The notes beneath the pieces were generated by a model. The model saw only the letters and a list, made by a program, of their open reading frames with translations, did not search any database and was not told the origin of the DNA. A stretch of DNA of 64,000 nt. Origin: Eimeria necatrix. Lineage: Eukaryota > Apicomplexa > Conoidasida > Eucoccidiorida > Eimeriidae. A program made the translations under genes and the position numbers. The DNA is taken from assembly GCF_000499385.1 (NCBI RefSeq), contig NW_013651722.1, positions 61,511 to 125,510 of the forward strand, read 5' to 3'. Below are positions 35,286 through 45,468 of the stretch, piece after piece (the stretch's first letter is position 1; every line of letters begins with the position of its first letter).

Positions 35286-36038
35286 GCAGCGGACACAGTG
35301 TCGTGAGCCGCACCAAACACCGTCATATATGGCTCGGTCATGCGCTTGAGCAGCAGCATTAACCGCTTCTTGCTGCTCTGGGTGCAGCAGCAAAGCCTTC
35401 TGCTGCTGCAGCAGCTCGGGCAGTTGCTCTCGGTGCTGCTGCACAAACCGAAAGGCCAGTCTTGTGCGCATTTCCGTCAGCTTTCTATTTCGCTTCGGCT
35501 GCTTCTTCAGGGGCACTCGCATTTGCTGCAGGTGAGTGGGAAGTCTTTGTTCGAGCTGGTGCTGCTGCAGCTGCGGGGGCACTGGGGTGTACAGACACCT
35601 GTTCTTCTGCTGCAGCGCCACGCGCAGCTCATACTGCTGCTGCCGCATGCGCTGCAGCTGCCGCGTCCCAGGGGCCCTTGACTTCGGCTTGCTGGATGCC
35701 ATTTGCTGCAGCAGAGCGCTGCTGCTGAAGCTTGTGGGGTTCTTGCTGCTGGGGCTTGTCCGCCCATGAAGCTGCTGCAAAGGCAAGAAGGAGTGCAGAA
35801 AGCCAGCTGAAGGGGCCTCAACTGCCGCTGTTGCTGCTGCTGCTGCTGCTGCTGTTGCTGCTGGCTTTGTTTGCCGTGCTGCACTTGATGCTGCTGCTGG
35901 TGCTGCTGTCAACTGCCAAGTTGGCTGCAGCGGAGCGTGCACCCCAGACATCCAGGCAGCGGCCCTATTCGGCAGCAGCAGCAAAAGCAGCAGCAGCGGA
36001 AGCAGCAGCAGATGCTGAACTGGATTCTCCCGTGCCAT
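33052..36038 (-). CDS. Unrecognised multi-exon protein with N-terminal signal peptide
   Basis: Start at ATG 36038: MARENPVQH, then a Leu-rich hydrophobic core of about 13 residues, then PNRAAA, a textbook signal peptide. Exon 1 runs to about 35300; a second segment reaches 34829 (donor GTAACA). The following exons are firmer: 34584-34285, 34245-34092, one starting at 33983, one near 33580-33480, and a last exon 33353-33052 ending at a stop. The protein is helical, basic and Gln-rich (KKQPKRNRKLTEMRTRLAF, RRKKASLETHSAFVLTEW). The exon at 34245-34092 encodes two copies of a 24-residue repeat with LLKEPS..ATMFADA. The last exon (AESQVAIDSLALLWRQPPF, YHQQVFLEELDGADVHYRQ) looks like ordinary protein. 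No family recognised; a secretory or apicoplast destination is inferred from the signal peptide. The exon 1/2 junction is unresolved. Confidence 0.58.
34109..34245. repeat. 72 bp tandem duplication, coding
   Basis: Two copies start at 34109 and 34181 (GCGTCAGCAAACATAGTAGC ... TTCAGAAGATGT), differing at several positions. Read on the minus strand the duplication keeps frame and yields two 24-residue repeats. Confidence 0.92.
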
Positions 36039-37318
36039 TTCAGTGGCTGGGGCCACCCACCCACAACAAGCAGCAGCAGCAGCAGCTACAGCTGCGGCTG
36101 CAGAGCCTCCGTGGAGTGCGTGTGCTCTTTTAAGGGCTCATCCTCAGACTGCTGCAGCAGTAGCTGCATCGGCAAAATCGGCGGCGAGTGCTGCTGCTTC
36201 TGCTGCTAGCCTGTCGGCTTAGTCCGCTACTGCTTAGCAGCTGCTGCGGTCCCTTCTGCTCGGCAGCAGCTGCAGCAGCAACCCCTGGCAGCAGCTGCAG
36301 CAGCAACCCCTGGTTCCGCGCAGCAAGACACGACAGGGGTTGTCTCGGCCTCACGGCCTCCACGGATGTTGCTGCTTCAGCTGCTGCAGTTCTAGTGGCC
36401 GTTGGTGTCCCAGTTGCGGTTAGTGCATTGATTTCTGCTGCACAGTTGTTGCTGCCATAGTGCTGCTGCTGGTGGTAAGTGAAACTACCCAACTGGCTGT
36501 TCGGCGCTGTTTTCCTGGGCCCGCTCCCTCAGTGTTGACGCTTGGCTAGTGTGTAGTTGTTGAATTTCCTGTAAGGACTGCAGCCGACGGGCAGAGCTGC
36601 TGCTGCAGAGGCTGCTGCTGCTGCATGCGGGTTGCCGCCACAGCCTGCATGCAGCACAATCGGTTTTTGCTGGAAGCGAAGCTTCAGAGCAGCAGAATAC
36701 AGAGCAACAGCAGAACTTTGAGGCTTTAAGGACTTGCGTTGAAATTAATCGATTTTTTCTGTGCGGCTCCCGGCTATTGTTTGGTGTCTGTGCTGCAGCA
36801 GCTCAGCCGCCACTGCTCTCCCCTTCAAGTCCTTGAACTGCAAAAGCTGTTCTGCTTTGTCGATCGCTTCCCACTATACAGCAAAAGAATCTCTTTATTT
36901 GTTCCTTTTTGCGGCAAAAGGCTGAAAGATCCCGAGATAGGGCCTTCTGCTGCAGCTGCTGTATCCAGTGTTGCTCTCGCTGAGGCGTGGCCTCCCCAGA
37001 TTGGCTTTCCCTAGGGCCCTAGTCGCCTTCCTTAAGAAAAAATAAAGTACTAAGGGCCATTTTCAGCAACAAAGGCCACTGCAGCAGCGGCAGCAACAAC
37101 GCCAGAGCAGCAAAAGCGACAGCAGCAGCACCAGCAGTACAACAGCTGCTGCAGCGACTTCAGCAGCAGCGAGAACAGCACGAGGAGCTGCCCGCCGTGC
37201 CTTTGTTTAACGTGGCGGCCAGCCTTCCCGGTTAACTCGCCATTTGCCGTGCCGGCAGCCGCTGCTGTTGCTGTGGACTTCTGCTGCTGCTACTGTGCTA
37301 CTGCTGCAGCAAGCGAAA
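36039..37318. other. Divergent region upstream of SF3B5
   Basis: About 1.3 kb, CAG/CTG rich to about 36420 and again at 37075-37310. Contains a perfect two-copy 25 bp repeat at 36262-36311. ORFs at 36130-36492 (-) and 36739-37014 (+) have no domain and no convincing start. Confidence 0.45.
36262..36311. repeat. Perfect 25 bp direct repeat, two copies
   Basis: GGCAGCAGCTGCAGCAGCAA followed by CCCCT is repeated without mismatch at 36262 and 36287. Confidence 0.95.
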
Positions 37319-37659
37319 ATGTCGAACATGGACAGGTTTACCATCCATTCCCAGCTGCAGCATTTGCAGAGCAAATATCCCGGCACTGGGAATGCAGACA
37401 CCACGCGGCTGTACGTACACTTGAAGCTTCTCGCCCCACTCAGGCACGAAGGCTCAGCTTGCGTTGTGCTGCTGCAGCTGCTGCCCATCAGCAGCAGCTG
37501 CTGCAGCTGCTGCTGATGGCACCATTTGTTTTGCTGCTGCATCTCCGCAGGGACTGGGGCATAAACATTCAGCGTGACACACTGGCGTCTCACGTGGGCC
37601 ACTACAGCAGGTGACTGACTAGCTGCTGCTGCGGGTGTAACTGCTGCTGCAGCAGTGTA

Positions 37660-37695
<36 letters not shown>

Positions 37696-38014
37696 ATAGA
37701 AGGCGTTGCGCTTTAGCCAAGCCTTGGGTTGCTCGCAGGCTGGCCTACTTCGCTGTGGCCGAGAACGAAAGCATCCGGCGTATTCGCTACAGGTGCCTGA
37801 ATGTGAGTCTGGCAACAGCAGCAGCAGCAGCAGCAGGGTGGGCGTAGCAGCAGCAGCAGCTCGTTTGCCGTGGCCGCATAGGGCCTGCTGCTTCAGTGTG
37901 CTGTGCTGCAGCAAATGGTATGCCCCACACTGAGGGCGGACAACGCAGAAGAGAGTGCTGCGCCTTCCGGGGAGGCGGCGAAGGACGTAGCAGCAGAAGC
38001 AGAAGCAACAAAAG

Positions 38015-38047
<33 letters not shown>

Positions 38048-38136
38048 AAGAGACAGAGGAAGAAGAAAAGGCAGAGGTAAAAGAAGAAAAAGACCAAGAC
38101 GCCGACATGGCCATGGAAGAGGGAGATGACCTGTAG
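37319..38136 (+). CDS. SF3B5: Splicing factor 3B subunit 5 (SF3b10) with acidic extension
   Basis: Four exons: 37319-37410, 37551-37610, 37739-37802 and 37912-38136; 441 nt, 146 residues, phases consistent. SF3B5 is the smallest subunit of the SF3b complex of U2 snRNP and packs against SF3B1 in branch-site recognition. MDRFTIHSQLQHLQSKYPG, GNADTT, DWGINIQRDTLASHVGHY and LAYFAVAENESIRRIRYR match the family along its whole length of about 86 residues. The last exon then adds about 60 residues of poly-Ala and Glu/Lys-rich sequence ending MAMEEGDDL, absent from the animal and fungal proteins. A second ATG three codons downstream is an alternative start. Confidence 0.96.
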
Positions 38137-38424
38137 GCCCAGCGCTGGCAGCACATTTGCCACCGCGGGGAGCAGCAGCTGCTGCTCCCGTAGCTGCTGC
38201 TGCTGCGTCTGCTGCAGCTCTGCTGCAGCAGCTGCTGCGTCTGCTGCAGCTCTGCTGCAGCTGCTGCTGCGCCGCAAGGGCAGCCAGTGCCAGAGCCAAT
38301 TGCCTCAGAGACGCAAGGGAATAAACTGTGGGGTGCAGCTTTTGGTGCACTGCAGCAGCAGAGCTATTGGCAGCAAATAGACCAAAAAACTTGCAACCTG
38401 TTCCCTAGAGTTAGAGCTCCGAGC

Positions 38425-38466
38425 TAGCTCGTAGCTAGCTAACTAGCTAGCTAGCTAGCTAGCTAG
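38425..38466. repeat. (GCTA)n / CTAG tetranucleotide array
   Basis: About ten uninterrupted or nearly uninterrupted GCTA units. A second, less regular patch of the same words lies at about 38685-38790. Confidence 0.93.
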
Positions 38467-38684
38467 TTTCGCTCACCAGCCACGTGCAGGGCCTCCCGCC
38501 CGCCGGCTAGCTGTGCAAGCTCGGCAGCCAGCTAGCCACCTGGGGTGGGGCCTTCCCCGCAGCTAGCTAGCCAGCAGCAAACTGCCTGCTGCTGCTGCAC
38601 TTGTGGCCCAAAGGGCCTGCTCCCTGATGCCCACGGGGGTGGCTACAAAATAAACGCCAGCAGCTTGGCTAGCTGGCTGCGGAT

Positions 38685-38790
38685 GGAACTTCGCAGCTAG
38701 ACGCCTAGCTGCGTAGCTAGCTAGCTAGCTACGCTAGCTAGCTAGCTGGCTAGCTGGGGCGAGCTGGGGCGGGCCGCGCCTAGCTAGCTG
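38685..38790. repeat. Second CTAG-rich array
   Basis: Degenerate GCTA/GCTGGCTA units, with one clean run near 38714-38752, downstream of the first array. Confidence 0.85.
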
Positions 38791-38864
38791 AGGACAGAAA
38801 AACCGGAGGCAAGCCAAAAAAACCGAGGAAGCAAATGCCCCTTCTTTGGCCTGCTGCTACTACT

Positions 38865-40774
38865 TCATGCAAAAACAGGCCCCGAGTGTGGGGGCCGGAG
38901 GCCCACATCTTCTCTTTGGAGGACTAGCTGCTGCTGCGCCAGCTGGTGCTGCAGCAGCTCGCTGGCAGTGTGCAGCTGCGGGTGCGCCAGCTCCAGGCGC
39001 TGCAGCTGCTGCAGTTGCTGCGGCTGGCGCTGCAGCATCAGCTGCTGCGGCTCGGGCTGCAGCACCAGCCGCTGCTGCTGCGCCTCCTGCTGGCTCTCCG
39101 CCTCTTGCTCTTGCTGCTGCTTCTGCCCCTGGAAGCCCTCAAAGTTCCTTCGCTTCATCACCCGCACTGCGCGGTGTATGTACTGCAGCAAGCAGCAGCA
39201 GCAGCAGCAGTTGCGGCAGCAGCAGTTGCGGCAGCAGCAGTTATGGCAGCAGCGGCTGCTGCGAAAGCGTAAAGAAAGCCACTGACACGCAGCATAGCGG
39301 GGAAGACTGCAGTGCAAATCGTGGCAGCAGCAGCAGCACCAACAGCAGCAACAACTGCAGCAGCAGCAGCAGCAAACAGCGAACAGCAGCAGCAACATAC
39401 CCTGGTTGCATAGAAATCATCACTTTCCGTCATGTTCCCCGCAGTCTTGCTGCGTCTGGGTAAATAGTATGCTGCTGCTGCTGCTGCATCTTCGGATCCC
39501 TCTGCAGTCAAATGGCCTTGGGGCAGCGAGTCATCGAATAGGCTGCTCCCCAACGCTGCTGCTGCTGCTGCCTCCACTCCAGTGCTGCTGCTGCTGCCAG
39601 CTAGTCTTATTGCGTCAGCAGGCGAGCCGCCATCTGCGTGAAAAGGCAGGCCCATGTAGCTGCTGCTGCTGCTGCTGCTGCTGTAGCTGCTGCTGTCGAT
39701 TATGCTGTCGTCAAAGAAAGCATCCGGCTGCTGCATCAGGTGGCCAATCTTAATTAGCTCGTCCCTCCACGCCTTAGGGTCCCGCGGCACAGCCAAGCTG
39801 CTGCTGCTGCTGCTGCTGCTGCTGCCTTCGCCGCTACTGGGGTCCTGGCCTGCTGCGTTGCTGCAGCTGGCATGCGGGCCTGTAAGCGCTGCAGCAGCCA
39901 CCGCAGACCCTGCAGCCATGCCGCTCAGCAGCTTCCCCTTTTCCCGCTGCTGCAGGTGCTGGCTATCTCTGCTGCTGCTCCTGCTGCTGCTGCTGTTGAC
40001 CTCTGAGTCTGACTGGGGGCCCCCTTCTAGAGGCAGCCGCATGTGCTTCTGCAGCTGCTTTCGCCTCGACTCGCTCAGCATCCTTTGCTTCCGCATGCGC
40101 TGCCGCTGTGCCAGCTGCTGCTGCTGCTGCTGCTGCCGCATGTGACCATCAGCAACCACGTTGCTGCTGCTCCTTCTGTTGCCGTTGCTGTTGCTGCTGC
40201 TGCTGCGAGGATTTGTGAGCCAGAAAGCAGCAGTCATCCCAAAAGCAAGTCCGAACCCCCGAGCAGCGCCCGTGAAGGGTGTGTGGTATGCGCGTCGCTG
40301 CTGCTGCTGCTGCTGCTGCTCCTTCCAATGCTCCTCTTCCCAGTATTTATAAGCATTGGCCTGCTGCTGCCTCCACTGGTGTTGCTGCTCCTCCCAATGC
40401 TGCCACCTCTGCTGCTGCTGTTGCCGTTGATGATACCACCATTGCTCTCTGTTGGCGGCGCCCTGGTGACGCTGGTAATGCTGGTGCTGCTGCTGCTGCT
40501 GCTTCCATCGGCCATGAGTGGACTGCGTGGCAGTCGCTGCAGCTTCTCCCTCCAGGAGTGCCTTTAGGCGCTCATAGTTGCACTGTAGCTGCGCAAAGTC
40601 TGCTGCTGCTGACGCTGCAGCAGCAGCAGGCCGCTGATCCGGATGCCTTTGCTTCGCTAGCAGCAAATAGCGCATGCGGACTGCGCGGCTGCAGCGGCAA
40701 GTGGGCGGCAAGTCGAAAAATAGCAGCAGCTGCTGCAAGAGCTGCTGCTGCTGATGCTGGTGTCCCCCTGCCAT
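38865..40774 (-). CDS. Divergent J-domain (DnaJC-type) protein, Gln/Ser-rich
   Basis: Two exons: 40774-39401 and 39182-38865; 1692 nt, 563 residues, phase 0 junction with GTATGT donor. J-domains stimulate Hsp70 ATPase. Near the N-terminus FFDLPPTCRCSRAVRMRY, AKQRHPDQRP (HPD at residues 43-45) and DFAQLQCNYERLKALL give helices II and III of a J-domain, although helix I is replaced by a Gln-rich stretch. Near residues 170-187 GFGLAFGMTAAFWLTNP is a possible single membrane segment, followed by RKQLQKHMRLPLEGG and long Ser tracts; the second exon begins YIHRAVRVMKRRNFEGFQG. Start chosen as the first ATG in frame; the frame is open upstream without an ATG. No J-protein subfamily recognised. Confidence 0.8.
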
Positions 40775-42157
40775 GGCGGCCTTAGCGTCGAGTCCCTCTG
40801 ACTCATTGGCTTCTGACGATTCTTTTGCTGCTGCTGTTGCCGCTGACACGCGCAATTGCTGTCTATAGGCTGTGCTTCTGCTGCTTGTAACTGCAACTGC
40901 CGTTGTCGTCGCTGCAGCTCCCTAGGCGTGCAAGGCCAACGAACTCACCTAAAGAACGTAGCTGGAAGCGCGTGTCTTCGTGCATGTGCTGAATGCACAC
41001 GCGAAACAGACAGTACCGAACGCAAGCTGTGCGTCGCCTCTAGGACACGGCTCGAAACGCATGCACGTGCTGCTGCTGCTAAGAGAGTGCAGCAGAGCTA
41101 CGCGCCGCAAACTTGTACTGAAAAATGTGATGTGCACATTCACCTAATTGGGTCAGTGATTTGATAAGGAAGTGAGTTTTAAGAAGTATGAAGCGGCAAT
41201 GCAGGTTGGTGGACAAACACGCTGCACGGCAGCAGCAGCAGCACAGCACGCGGCAGCTGCAGCAGCAGCAGCCTGCCGCTGCTGCATGTGCAGCAGCCGC
41301 TGCAGTGGGGACATGGCAGCATGACCTCTGCAGCGCCCCACTACGAGGCGAGAGAAAATGTTTCGTCTTTAAATAGGAAAACACGGAGGGGATATCTGCT
41401 TTCGAGTAAGTTGCTGAACTTTTGCTGTTTCACCGTGCGCTGCTGAGGCATATGCGGGCTGCAGCAGTCCTTCTGCGGGGTCATGGGGACAAGGGATATG
41501 TTGCTCGAGATGCATTTACGGTGTTTCTCATACTTTACTGCGCTTCTTGCTGCTTAATTAATTTAACGTAGAGCACTTTCTGGGGTTTTCGTGCGGGGGT
41601 CCGAGCTGCAGCAGCTGCAGCAGATGGATCACTGTGGGCTGAGGACCGGGCTGCGGCTTCACGAGCAACAGTAGCTGTATTGAGGCTCTTTGTTTTCAGT
41701 TCGGCTTCGTTTGTTTTGTCATTCTTCCCCATAAATGCAGCGGGTATTTGGGTGCTGTCTCTGGGTTTTTGGCTGCCCGCGTTCCCAAGGCTGAAACTAG
41801 TGCTTGTTGACCAATTGGCCCACGCTCCTCACGCACGCGCCACCGTGAATGTGTGTGCTAGCACGTGTATCTGTTGCCGCTTCAAAAGCTTAATGCTGTC
41901 AGCCAAGAAGGCGGCGTAACGCAGTGCCGCGCTGCATGTGCAGATCGGGCTTTCTCCGAAGTGTAGAGGCGCTGCGCCGTGTGTGTTCTTGTTGGGTGTG
42001 GGGCAGGTTCTGTGTGGTACTTTAGTGCATCGCCGCTGCGCCCGGTTGAGTGTAAATCGTCTCCGGTGTTGGCCTAGCCTGAAGTTGTCTGCCGCAGCTC
42101 ATGCGGGGCTCTTCGCTGTCTTTGGCGTGTGTGGCTGCAGATTGAAAAGTCCAAAAA
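40775..42157. other. Divergent region J-protein / eS7
   Basis: About 1.4 kb with CAG tracts near 41230-41300. No gene supported. Strong CAG repeats are rare from here rightward. Confidence 0.5.
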
Positions 42158-43159
42158 ATGACAACTCGACAGCGGATCGTTAAGGTTGACGGCAGCCAGC
42201 CGACGGAGGTGGAGAAGGAAGTGGACCGGTGCCTCGCAGACATTGAGGTGTGCCAGCGGCGCCTCCCTTTGAACTTCGTTTCCCTTGCAACTTAATCGTC
42301 GAAGTTGAACATGTTGTTCCTGTGGCGATCCAGATCTTCTGTTCCACCAAAGTTTTCCATTTAATAATTGAATTGCTCCTTTATTCTCTTCAGTGTTTTT
42401 CTAACTCTCCTGATTTTATGTCTGCAGTCGAGCGCCCAGTCTGAACTGCGGGCCGAAGTGGCAGAGCTGACCATCTGCGCAGTCAAGCCCGTCGAAGTGC
42501 CCGCCTCGGGGAAGACGGCGCTGGTGATTTTTGTGCCCTACAGGGTTTACATGAACGTGGTGAAGCGGATCCACGCCAGGCTTGTGCAGGAGCTCGAGAA
42601 GAAGCTCAAGAGGCACGTTGTGATTATTGCGCAGGTGCGTTTTCTTCGGGGGAGCAGGAGCTGCTGCACCGGCTGCTGCGCCAGCTGCTGCACTGCCGGT
42701 GCCAGCTGCAGCAGCAGGGCCAGCAGCTGCTGCTTCCGCGTGTGTGCGGGTGTTCGCAGAGGAGCATCGTGGGTCTCGACTATAAACGCAAGAACCTCAA
42801 GGTCCGCCCGCGATCCAGGACCCTCACCAACGTGCAAGATGCGATGCTGGAGGACATTGTGGCACCCTCTGAGGTTGTCGGCCGCAGGTGAGTTGGGCTT
42901 TTCTCCCCTGCAGCATTTGCTGCGCCTGTTTTTGCTTCAGCGTTTCCCAAGTTGGGGTTTTTGTTGAAAAAGGACTTCTTTTTCGAGTTCTTGCAGGTGG
43001 CGCGTGCGCGCTGATGGGTCTAAGCTGATGAAGGTGCACCTTGACCCCAAGGACAAGGCAAAAGACAACTTGGAGGAGAAACTGTGGACTTTCGCTGCTG
43101 TATATAAACGCCTCACCAACAAGGACGCTGCATTCCTCTTCCCAGAACACGTATATTGA
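42158..43159 (+). CDS. RPS7: 40S ribosomal protein S7 (eS7)
   Basis: Four exons: 42158-42247, 42428-42634, 42760-42887 and 42997-43159; 588 nt, 195 residues (human 194). Component of the small ribosomal subunit. Matches in order: [89 protein letters not shown] and [19 protein letters not shown]. The GRR|WRV junction uses a phase 2 intron that restores the family sequence. Confidence 0.97.
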
Positions 43160-44370
43160 ACATGAAGTATCCACTTTCCTGCGCCTCCCGTGGCTTGTTT
43201 CTTGTGTCTGTCAACCCAGCTACGGAGGCGGCCAGCTACGGAGCCCCGTGCCGAGCGGGCTGCCGCGGCATTTGCTGAGCTGCAACTCACAAGGAAACCG
43301 CCATGCGGTTAATAACTCCTCTGCCTCCTTAATTCCTCTCGGGACCGAACGGCGCGGAGGCCGCTGATACAAAATAGTTGTTCGCTGTTACTGTGGTTTG
43401 CCAGCGTTTGTTCTAGCCATACCGAAATGAACGTAGGTAGAAGCATGGATCCAGTTCGTTTCATCACCATCCACTGCGGCATCCTTGTACTGCCACTCGT
43501 CATCTAGCGATACGTTTAGATAACGCCAGGGACACTCTGTGTTAACGCTACGTATCCTTTGTCTGGCTCGTCCCCCAGCATGACTGATCGAGCCTCGGCT
43601 GAGCAGTGGCATGGTAGCAGCTCGCTTCGCTGCTGGAAGCCCTGTATGTGGCATAAATAGTGACGGTTTATGAGAAGGAAGGTATGGGGTGAAGTGTGCA
43701 AACGAGGAAAGTTGCGACAGGGCAGGAGTGCAGCCAACCTAATCATCGATTCCCTCAACAGAGCACTGTCACAGGCTCTGTGGGACAAGCATCTTAGTCA
43801 CAGTTCCGGAGTTTCTGTGAAACTTGTACCGCAGCGTCATGATGCTTAAGTTGTGCTAGTTTTCTGATAAAGGAATTTTTCGCTTTTTCGGCGCAAATGC
43901 GGGGGAATTGGTCAGCCGATGTAGCTCAGTCGGTAGAGCGCGAGGCTCTTAACCTCGTGGTCGCGGGTTCGAGCCCCGTCGTCGGCTTCACCTTCTTTTC
44001 TCTCCTCGTGTTTCCGAGCGCTTTTTTACTAAATGCAACAGAAAATCAATAACAACTTGCATATGTTATATTTGACCCGTTATTTCTCTCTCACTTCGTT
44101 CAAGTGCAGCAAAGACTGGGCTTCCAGTTGCAAATCAGTTACCTGATTTCACATAATTGAATCTCGATCCTTCCAATCCCACTTCACACACCTCACTCTC
44201 CTTACGTTCTGCATTTTCGCAATACATTTCCCTAGAAAAGGTAGTGATTGATATTTTCTTGTTCTTTCATGTTGCTCTAGGCCTTGAGTTTGCCACCAGG
44301 CCAGTGTCGAGGGGCCCTACAGAATGACCTGTCGTTGCTTCAGGAAATCCACTCGTGGAACTTTGGTTGA
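43160..44370. other. Intergenic region with tRNA-Lys
   Basis: Only the tRNA at 43915-43987 is recognised. Confidence 0.55.
43915..43987 (+). tRNA. tRNA-Lys (anticodon CUU)
   Basis: Acceptor stem GCCGATG/CGTCGGC, D arm with TAGCTCAGTCGGTAGAGC, anticodon stem CGAGG/CCTCG with loop CTCTTAA giving CTT, T arm GCGGG-TTCGAGC-CCCGT, discriminator T; 73 nt, no intron. A CTTTTCTCTCC stretch about ten bases downstream suits pol III termination. Confidence 0.97.
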
Positions 44371-45468
44371 ATGAATGAAAAAAGTTCAGACAAACAAAGT
44401 TCCGTGGCATTCATACCTGGTGACGAAAAGTCTGCGGTATAAAGGCTATCGATATCCACTCTTCAGCTCTCCGCCCAAAGCCTCAGGGGAGTCCATTTCG
44501 TCCAGTTCCCTCGAAGCCCACAGACACAAGCCCAGCAGAGTAAAGCGTCAGGTGCAGCAGAAGAGCGAATCACGGAGTTTCCTGCGTCAACTCATTGGCC
44601 TTGGGGAGATATGGAGGACCGGTCCGGTAGGCTGACTGCGTGTTTTCCAAGGCTGACTGCGGGTTTTCCACTTCAAAAGATCCTTAGTCCACGTAGAACG
44701 CATTTGTGAAGGCAGACCAATACAGCTAAAGCAGGACAGTGCCCTACAGCACCGGTGTTCTGGCGCATAGGACGTATCCCGTAGAAGGGAGCAAGTGACT
44801 TGAAGCTCAGACTTAAGCAGCAGCGCGTCCTGGGCTCAACGCAAAGTCTGGCCTTCACACAGAGCCGCCGGGCCAAGGCGTTGTTGAGGACACTTCCTGT
44901 TTGTGTAGGCTTTTCAATTTGTGTTTCCGCAGAGATCGTATCGCGAAATCCCTTACCACGACCACCCATTCGCCCAAACGAAGTCTTCGTTACCAGGAGA
45001 GTACCGACTGTTGTATACCTCAAGCGCTGTGTAAAGCTTTTAAGAGGGCCTTATGCAAAGGTTATTATTCGAGGGGCAGGCAGCTGCATAGAGACGGCCA
45101 TCTACGTAGCACAGGACGTTGTAGCTGCTTTTGGGGGCATGGTAACCTACAGCTGCACAAGGCAGCTTGTGCCAACTGCAGCAGCAACATCGGGAGCGGT
45201 AGAAGCGGTGGCGAGTGAAGCATCAGCAAAGGTTTTGAAAGGGGATGCATTTGAGCAAGAGGCAAACGCCAAGTTCGCTGCTGCTGCTACCAGCCTAGCA
45301 GCACTTGAGAAAAGCAGCTCCGCTGCTCTTGTGTCGGTGAGTGCTGAGGCATCCAGTGCGGAGGCCTATGACGAGGTCATATCTCTCGAAAAAGGAAACA
45401 GCAGCTCGAAGGAAGCGGCGCTCGAGGCAGCAGGAATACAACAGGAGCTCAGCGTGAGCGCAAAGTAG
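44371..45468 (+). CDS. POP7/Rpp20-like Alba-domain protein (RNase P/MRP subunit)
   Basis: Proposed exons 44371-44419 and 44933-45468 (194 residues). POP7 pairs with Rpp25/POP6 on RNase P and MRP RNA. Exon 2 carries RPPIRPNEVFVTRRVP, YLKRCVKLL, KVIIRGAGSCIETAIYVAQ and VVAAFGGMVTYSCTRQLV, matching the Rpp20 pattern (P-D/N-V-YVTRKT, L-RCQ-LL, I-IHGLG-AI-RAI--AL). The C-terminal 80 residues are low-complexity Ala/Ser/Glu. Exon 1 (MNEKSSDKQSSVAFIP) was chosen because its phase 1 donor fits and the joined EIVSRNPLPRPP reads like the Rpp20 N-terminus; that join is the weakest part. Other Alba-family proteins are the main alternative. Confidence 0.75.

Larger units (their letters stand above)
38137..38864. 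other. Convergent region with GCTAGC arrays
   Basis: Between the SF3B5 and J-protein stops. CTG/CAG-rich to 38370, then two CTAG-rich arrays. No gene seen. Confidence 0.6.
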
